Under the pieces are notes generated by a model. That model was given only the letters and a program-made list of their open reading frames with translations. It did not search any database and was not told the DNA's origin. This document shows, in pieces, positions 30,822 to 33,735 of a DNA stretch of 33,735 nt. The translations under genes and the position numbers were made by a program. The stretch is from a virus. How positions within the stretch are numbered: the first letter of the stretch is position 1; every line of letters starts with the position of its first letter. The stretch covers positions 1-33,735 of IMG/VR virus record IMGVR_UViG_3300047497_000036. One strand, 5' to 3'.

Positions 30822-30899
30822 GGTCCCTCGCTCCTGTCCCCGATGCCGCTGATAGCCTTGCGGATCGCCTCAAGCCGGCCGCACAGCGCGATAAGCCGG

Positions 30900-31430
30900 T
30901 CAGCGCTTGCAGGCAGCCGCGGCCTTCGCGACCTCGTCGGCGAGCCGCTTCGCGCGGGCGCGGTCGGTCGCGAGCTCGGCCGCCTCGCCGGCGCGTCGGG
31001 CGGTCGTGATCTGCAGATCCTCGCCGAGGCGGTGCAGCTTCGCCAGGGACACGACCCCGGCAGGGTTCGCCTTCTCGGCCGCGATCAGCGCCTGCAGGTC
31101 GGCGATCTCCGCGTCCGTGCGGCGTAGGGCGCGCGCCGCGCGATCGGCCGCTTTGAGCCACTCCGAGGCGCCCTCGAGCTTCGCCAGGGCGACGGGCTTG
31201 TTCCCCGGGTCGCACGGGGGCGAGGTGAAGTGCTCCGCCTCGGCCGCCGTAGTGGCCGCGGCGAAACGGGCCGCGGCTGCCTGCTCGGCCGCCGCGTCGC
31301 ACACGACCCCGTCCTCGTCGACGCCGTCGACCACGCCCGCGTGACCGTCGCAGGGGTTCGGGGCGCCACCGTCGGCTGCGCGGGCGGGGGTGACGAGGAG
31401 CAGGAGGGCGAACAGCACGAGCAGGCGCAT
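30900..31430 (-). CDS. Secreted coiled-coil protein of unknown function
   Basis: A 176-aa protein with a clear signal peptide (MRLLVLFALLLLVTPARAADGG, cleavage after ARA). The mature part has four cysteines near the start (NPCDGH, VVCDAA, PPCDPG) and then a long Ala-rich coiled coil (ARRTDAEIADLQALIAAEK, RRAGEAAELATDRARAKRLADE, split by length) ending AAAACKR. It could be a periplasmic spanin-like or adsorption-control protein; nothing specific shows this. It starts 14 bases after the 51-aa gene and is leftward. Confidence 0.6.
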   Translation of the reverse strand: MRLLVLFALLLLVTPARAADGGAPNPCDGHAGVVDGVDEDGVVCDAAAEQAAAARFAAATTAAEAEHFTSPPCDPGNKPVALAKLEGASEWLKAADRAARALRRTDAEIADLQALIAAEKANPAGVVSLAKLHRLGEDLQITTARRAGEAAELATDRARAKRLADEVAKAAAACKR

Positions 31431-31443
31431 GGTCTGACCTACG

Positions 31444-31599
31444 CTACGCCGAACGGAAACCTTCCACCAGCCCCCGGGCGCCCTCGCGGCCCCGGGGGCT
31501 TTCGCGTTCCAGGCGCTCGCGTCGGATCATCTCCTTCGCCGGCACTCCGCGCAGGTCGTCGATCAGCGTCGGGCGGTCTTCTCTGCTAGGCTCGTTCAT
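31444..31599 (-). CDS. Small protein of unknown function
   Basis: A 51-aa frame (MNEPSREDRPTLIDDLRGVP onward) with GGAGGGG about nine bases before the ATG and a charged helix (AKEMIRRERLERE). Part of it overlaps a strong inverted repeat. The Shine-Dalgarno and the short distance to the secreted-protein gene support it; no function is visible. Confidence 0.5.
   Translation of the reverse strand: MNEPSREDRPTLIDDLRGVPAKEMIRRERLERESPRGREGARGLVEGFRSA
31469..31500 (+). terminator. Terminator-like hairpin AGCCCCCGGG / CCCGGGGGCT
   Basis: A perfect 10-bp inverted repeat with a 12-base loop. On the plus strand only TTT follows, so it is a weak intrinsic terminator; on the minus strand there is no T-run. 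It overlaps the C-terminal codons of the 51-aa gene. Confidence 0.35.
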
Positions 31600-31699
31600 G
31601 ACGGGGCCCCTCCGCGGGCTCGGTCCGGGCCGGGGGCGTTGGTAGCGCAGCCCGGTCGTTTCATTGAGCCTAGCTCCAGATCGGGCTCGTGCACGAGCT

Positions 31700-31721
31700 T
31701 TCGGGATCCTTTTCGGGATCC
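31700..31721. repeat. Two direct copies of TTCGGGATCC beside the attP core
   Basis: Copies at 31700-31709 and 31712-31721, 12 bases apart, with a third at 31875-31884 on the other side of the core in the same orientation. They are candidate arm-type integrase or excisionase binding sites. Confidence 0.5.
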
Positions 31722-31739
31722 TTGGGCCCCTGATCCTTG

Positions 31740-31796
31740 TGCGAACGGAGGGAGTTGAACCCTCACGAGAGTTACCTCGCCAGAACCTGAATCTGA
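31740..31796 (-). tRNA. 3' half of tRNA-Leu(CAG), attP core candidate (not a complete tRNA)
   Basis: Read on the minus strand this shows an anticodon arm TCAGA-TTCAGGT-TCTGG (anticodon CAG), a class II variable arm with CGAG/CTCG pairing, a T arm GAGGG-TTCAACT-CCCTC, and the acceptor strand CGTTCGC plus discriminator A. The 5' half (acceptor, D arm) is absent upstream. It is therefore the piece a phage carries to restore the host tRNA gene after integration. It lies just downstream of int, as expected. Confidence 0.75.
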
Positions 31797-31874
31797 CTCC
31801 GGCCTTCTGAACCCTCGCAATTACCGTCGTTTTTGCCCGGTCTCGGGTCGCCGAAGGGCCCCCGGGGGCCCTGA

Positions 31875-31884
31875 TTCGGGATCC
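31875..31884. repeat. Third TTCGGGATCC copy, int side of attP core
   Basis: An exact copy of the repeat found twice at 31700-31721, located ten bases before the integrase stop. Confidence 0.45.
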
Positions 31885-31893
31885 GCGGGCTCC

Positions 31894-32955
31894 TCAGCCC
31901 CGGCCCCGCAGTCGGAGCACCGCCCGGGCTGCCTGCTCGCCCGTCGTGACGTATCGGGCGGTCGTGCTCACGTGTCGGTGTCCGACGAGGTGCGCGACCC
32001 CCGCCAGCGGCGCCCCCGAGTTTACGTCGTGCGTGATCCTCGAATGCTTGAAGTCGTACACGCCGATCCCCCGACCCTCGAGCCCCGCGGCCTTCAACGC
32101 GGCCTTGAGCGAGAACCGCAGCGACTCGGGCTCGGCGTCGAAGAGTCGCCCCTCGCCCGACTTGGGCCACACGCGGTCGAATGCCTTGCGCGCCGCAAGG
32201 GTGATCGGCACCTCTCGCTCCATGCCTTCCTTGTCGATGTCTCGGCTGATGAAGAGCTTCCCCGAGCCCTTGACGTAGTGCTTGCCCGCTTCGAGCTTCA
32301 GCACGGTGATCGGCCGAAGCCCGGTTTCCCAGAGCACGGCGAAGAGCGGGCGCACCCAGCAGCCAGTTCGCCTCGAACGTTCGGGCATCGCCGCCAAGAT
32401 CTTGCGCACCTCTGCCGGGCGCATGATCACGGCCTTCGCCTTGCGCGCGTTCTTGGCCCGCACGCCCGCATGGCCGTGCTTCGGAAGCTTCGGCACCTCA
32501 TCGATCGTCACACCGCGCACCCCGAGCCAATCGCGGAACTGGCGAAGGGCCGAGAGCTCCTTCCGCAGCGTGCTCCGGGTCGCCTGCTGGATGCGCTTGG
32601 CGATGTAGTCGCCGTACGTCGGCCGCGTGAAGCGCTCGAGGGATCGGAAGTGCGGGAGGAAATGCGCCCGGAAATAGTCTTCAACGGTCTTCGTCGTGCC
32701 CGCCGCGTGCTGCGTTCCGTAGGCGAGCAGGAACTCGGCCGAGACCTTGGCGAGGTCGCCCGAGACCGGCAGATCCGCTACGCGGCCCGAGACCCTTTCG
32801 GCGTAGATCCTCGCGGCCTCCGTAGCAGCCTCGCTAGGATCGCTTCGACCTGTTCCGACGACGTAGCGGACGCCTTCCCACCGGAAGCGAACGCGATACT
32901 GGGTGCGGGGCGGCCGGGGAGGTACGAGTTTCCAGCCTTCTGCCGATCGAGCCAT
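31894..32955 (-). CDS. int: Tyrosine recombinase (phage integrase)
   Basis: A 353-aa protein with an N-terminal arm-binding domain (YRVRFRWEGVRYVVGTG, residues 20-36), a SAM-like core-binding domain (about 65-160), and a catalytic domain carrying Arg214 (TGLRP), Lys242, His304-x-x-Arg307 (FKHSRITHD), His326 (LVGHRHVS) and Tyr335 (TARYVTT). All six conserved positions are present. It recombines attP with a tRNA-Leu gene, whose 3' half lies about 100 bases downstream. The ATG lies deep inside the AlpA-like gene; a later start would lose the arm-binding strands, so the overlap appears real. Confidence 0.9.
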   Translation of the reverse strand: MARSAEGWKLVPPRPPRTQYRVRFRWEGVRYVVGTGRSDPSEAATEAARIYAERVSGRVADLPVSGDLAKVSAEFLLAYGTQHAAGTTKTVEDYFRAHFLPHFRSLERFTRPTYGDYIAKRIQQATRSTLRKELSALRQFRDWLGVRGVTIDEVPKLPKHGHAGVRAKNARKAKAVIMRPAEVRKILAAMPERSRRTGCWVRPLFAVLWETGLRPITVLKLEAGKHYVKGSGKLFISRDIDKEGMEREVPITLAARKAFDRVWPKSGEGRLFDAEPESLRFSLKAALKAAGLEGRGIGVYDFKHSRITHDVNSGAPLAGVAHLVGHRHVSTTARYVTTGEQAARAVLRLRGRG

Positions 32956-33104
32956 GCGAGTAGGTCCGATCGAGCGTACCGGACGAGTCGCCCGATGTGG
33001 AGCGCCGGCACGTTCGGCCGCACGTAGCGCTTGAACGTTGACAGACCCATGCCGAGCAGCGTCGCGGCCTGGCGCGGGGTGAGCGGCGTATCGGGGTCGA
33101 TCAT
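32778..33104 (-). CDS. AlpA/MerR-type helix-turn-helix protein, putative excisionase
   Basis: A 108-aa protein starting at ATG overlapping the previous stop (ATGA). Residues 1-60 are a winged HTH of the excisionase/AlpA type: PLTPRQAATLLGMGLSTFKRYV, then VPALHIGRLVRYARSDLLAWLDRQK (each split by length). Such proteins bend att DNA and direct integrase to excise, or regulate int. The rest (about 65-108) is basic and low-complexity and overlaps int by 178 bases in another frame; this tail may be merely read-through beyond the functional domain. Confidence 0.75.
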   Translation of the reverse strand: MIDPDTPLTPRQAATLLGMGLSTFKRYVRPNVPALHIGRLVRYARSDLLAWLDRQKAGNSYLPGRPAPSIAFASGGKASATSSEQVEAILARLLRRPRGSTPKGSRAA

Positions 33105-33421
33105 TCGAAGATGTCCCGGGGGCGGTGCACGACGGCCGGAATGCGACGGCGCGGCGAGATGTGCAGGGGCACGATCGAGCGGTGACCCGCCGCGCGCAGA
33201 GCTTCGGGGTTGAGCATCTCGAAGAGCCGCGCCATGTCTCGATTCCACGCGATCCGCTCGGCCCGCTCCCGCAACCTCGCGGGCACGCTCCGCCACCAGG
33301 CGACGACGTTGCGCAGCCACCACGAGGCGCGGGGCGGGAGCACGGGCAGGGGCGCGGCGCGGTAGGGGGTCACGGCTTCCCCGTCTCCGGGTCGGTGCAG
33401 TTCGAGTTCTCGGGGGGTCAT
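33101..33421 (-). CDS. Small basic protein of unknown function
   Basis: A 106-aa protein from an ATG that overlaps the previous gene's TGA. It begins MTPRELELHRPGDGEAVTPY, has a Trp-rich helix (ASWWLRNVVAWWRSVPARLR) and NRDMARLFEMLNPEALRAAGH, and ends RRRIPAVVHRPRDIFE. No known domain is apparent. It lies in the leftward early operon between a zinc-binding-type protein and the AlpA-like gene, and is coupled to both. Confidence 0.6.
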   Translation of the reverse strand: MTPRELELHRPGDGEAVTPYRAAPLPVLPPRASWWLRNVVAWWRSVPARLRERAERIAWNRDMARLFEMLNPEALRAAGHRSIVPLHISPRRRIPAVVHRPRDIFE

Positions 33422-33597
33422 GGCTTGGCCCTCTCCATCCGAATCCGAGCGTGAACGTCCCCCGCGACCGCCTGCAAGCGCAGGGCACACTCCTCGCACG
33501 CCCGCGCCTTCGCGCCGTCCGTGAACGTGACCACGTACGTAGCGGGGGCTTCGCACGTCTCTTTCGTGTCGGGGCGCACGGCTTGGCAGGTCGTCAT
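33418..33597 (-). CDS. Small Cys-rich, possibly zinc-binding protein
   Basis: A 59-aa protein starting MTTCQAVRPDTKETCEAPAT. Cys4 and Cys14 in the first strand and a CEEC-like pair (RACEECALRL) give four cysteines, suggesting a zinc ribbon. A helical end follows (QAVAGDVHARIRMERAKP). It overlaps both neighbours by ATGA. Role unknown; DNA- or RNA-polymerase-binding ribbons of this size are common in phages. Confidence 0.6.
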   Translation of the reverse strand: MTTCQAVRPDTKETCEAPATYVVTFTDGAKARACEECALRLQAVAGDVHARIRMERAKP

Positions 33598-33735
33598 GGC
33601 CCAATTCCCGCGCAGTAGGTACACGCGCCCTCCGGGGTCTTCGAGCGCCCGCACCAGTAACCCCTGTCACGGGCGTTTCGGTGCCGTCGGGCGCGACGAC
33701 GAACACCTCGACATCGCACCACGAGGTGACGATCC
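33594..33735 (-). pseudogene. Partial Cys-rich gene, apparently split by a frameshift, N-terminus outside window
   Basis: At the right edge one minus-strand frame reads IVTSWCDVEVFVVAPDGTE then TPVTG, clearly coding. The continuation YWCGRSKTPEGACTYCAGIGP with a stop overlapping the next ATG is in another frame. The two join if the run of four Gs (CCCC at 33661-33664) had one more base. The result would be a Cys-rich ribbon-like C-terminus (CG...ACTYC). The break may be a sequencing error, a real mutation or a -1 slip; the listed call is tentative. Confidence 0.4.

Larger units (their letters stand above)
31600..31893. other. attP region: noncoding stretch between int and leftward late genes
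   Basis: This 294-bp noncoding stretch holds the tRNA-Leu fragment (31740-31796), two TTCGGGATCC copies on one side and one on the other, three GATCCTT copies (31705, 31717, 31732), and the 16-bp palindrome GGGCCCCCGGGGGCCC (31856-31871). The layout of core plus flanking repeats next to an integrase gene is that of an attP site. Core and arm roles are inferred. Confidence 0.65.

Noticed and set aside
30822-30899. A coding-like stretch (LIALCGRLEAIRKAISGI) between the secreted-protein gene and the 79-aa gene
   Set aside because: It ends in an overlap with the next ATG but has no start codon in frame upstream, so no gene can be defined.
30703-31302. A 199-codon minus-strand frame overlapping the secreted coiled-coil gene
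   Set aside because: Basic low-complexity translation; the other frame has a signal peptide and coding-like codons.
31641-31650. GGTAGCGCAG resembling a tRNA D arm
   Set aside because: No matching acceptor, anticodon or T arm can be folded around it on either strand.
31596-31820. A 74-codon minus-strand frame across the attP region
   Set aside because: It covers the tRNA fragment and repeats and has no domain; noncoding attP function explains the sequence better.

Overview
The window is almost entirely the genome of a temperate tailed bacteriophage with a contractile tail. The DNA is GC-rich (mostly G/C at third codon positions), the genes are tightly packed with many 4-base ATGA/GTGA/TTGA overlaps, and the host is probably a high-GC Gram-negative bacterium: the lysis block holds small lipoproteins and membrane proteins, and the virion is of the Mu type. 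No host gene is present, so the host cannot be named. An attP-like site (the 3' half of a leucine tRNA) lies inside the phage sequence with phage genes on both sides. Both window ends also lie inside the same leftward operon. This points to a free, circular or circularly permuted phage genome rather than a prophage bounded by host DNA.

Layout. (1) 1-1511, leftward: a partial protein of unknown function and a Cas4/RecB-type nuclease. (2) 1512-1557: a short divergent region with an 11-bp inverted pair of the motif GTCACCACAAG, which recurs at 3670 directly before the RuvC-like gene. (3) 1558-5675, rightward early/replication block: 36-aa peptide, Prim-Pol/RecA-like replication protein, an AT-rich iteron cluster (candidate origin), RuvC-like resolvase, a small protein, a sigma-70 region-2-like protein, a secreted trypsin-like protease and a small protein. 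(4) 5849-13989: terminase and Mu-like head genes (portal, protease/scaffold, decoration protein, gpT-like capsid, connectors). (5) 13999-23082: contractile tail (sheath, tube, chaperones with a -1 frameshift site, tape measure, hub/spike, gp25-like wedge, baseplate J, gpI-like). (6) 23082-26363: a beta-helix tailspike of foreign base composition. (7) 26447-28908: lysis block (small membrane proteins, papain-like protease, lipoprotein, T4-type lysozyme), then a glycine-rich adhesin-like protein to 30132. (8) 30250-31599, leftward: four small genes including a DUF6527-like protein and a secreted coiled-coil protein. (9) 31600-31893: attP region. (10) 31894-33735, leftward: tyrosine integrase, overlapping AlpA-like excisionase, and small early genes, the last running off the window.

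How it works together: the integrase and AlpA-like protein would recombine the tRNA-Leu site. The Prim-Pol/ATPase, iteron region, resolvase and nuclease would replicate and process the DNA. The terminase packages it into a Mu-like head joined to a contractile tail. The tailspike and glycine-rich protein provide host recognition, and the lysozyme with membrane helpers releases virions. I see no CI-type repressor in the window. The least ordinary points are the start-codon-linked 11-bp motif, the iteron origin candidate, two phage-borne proteases of host-like families, a sigma region-2-only protein, and the mosaic tailspike.
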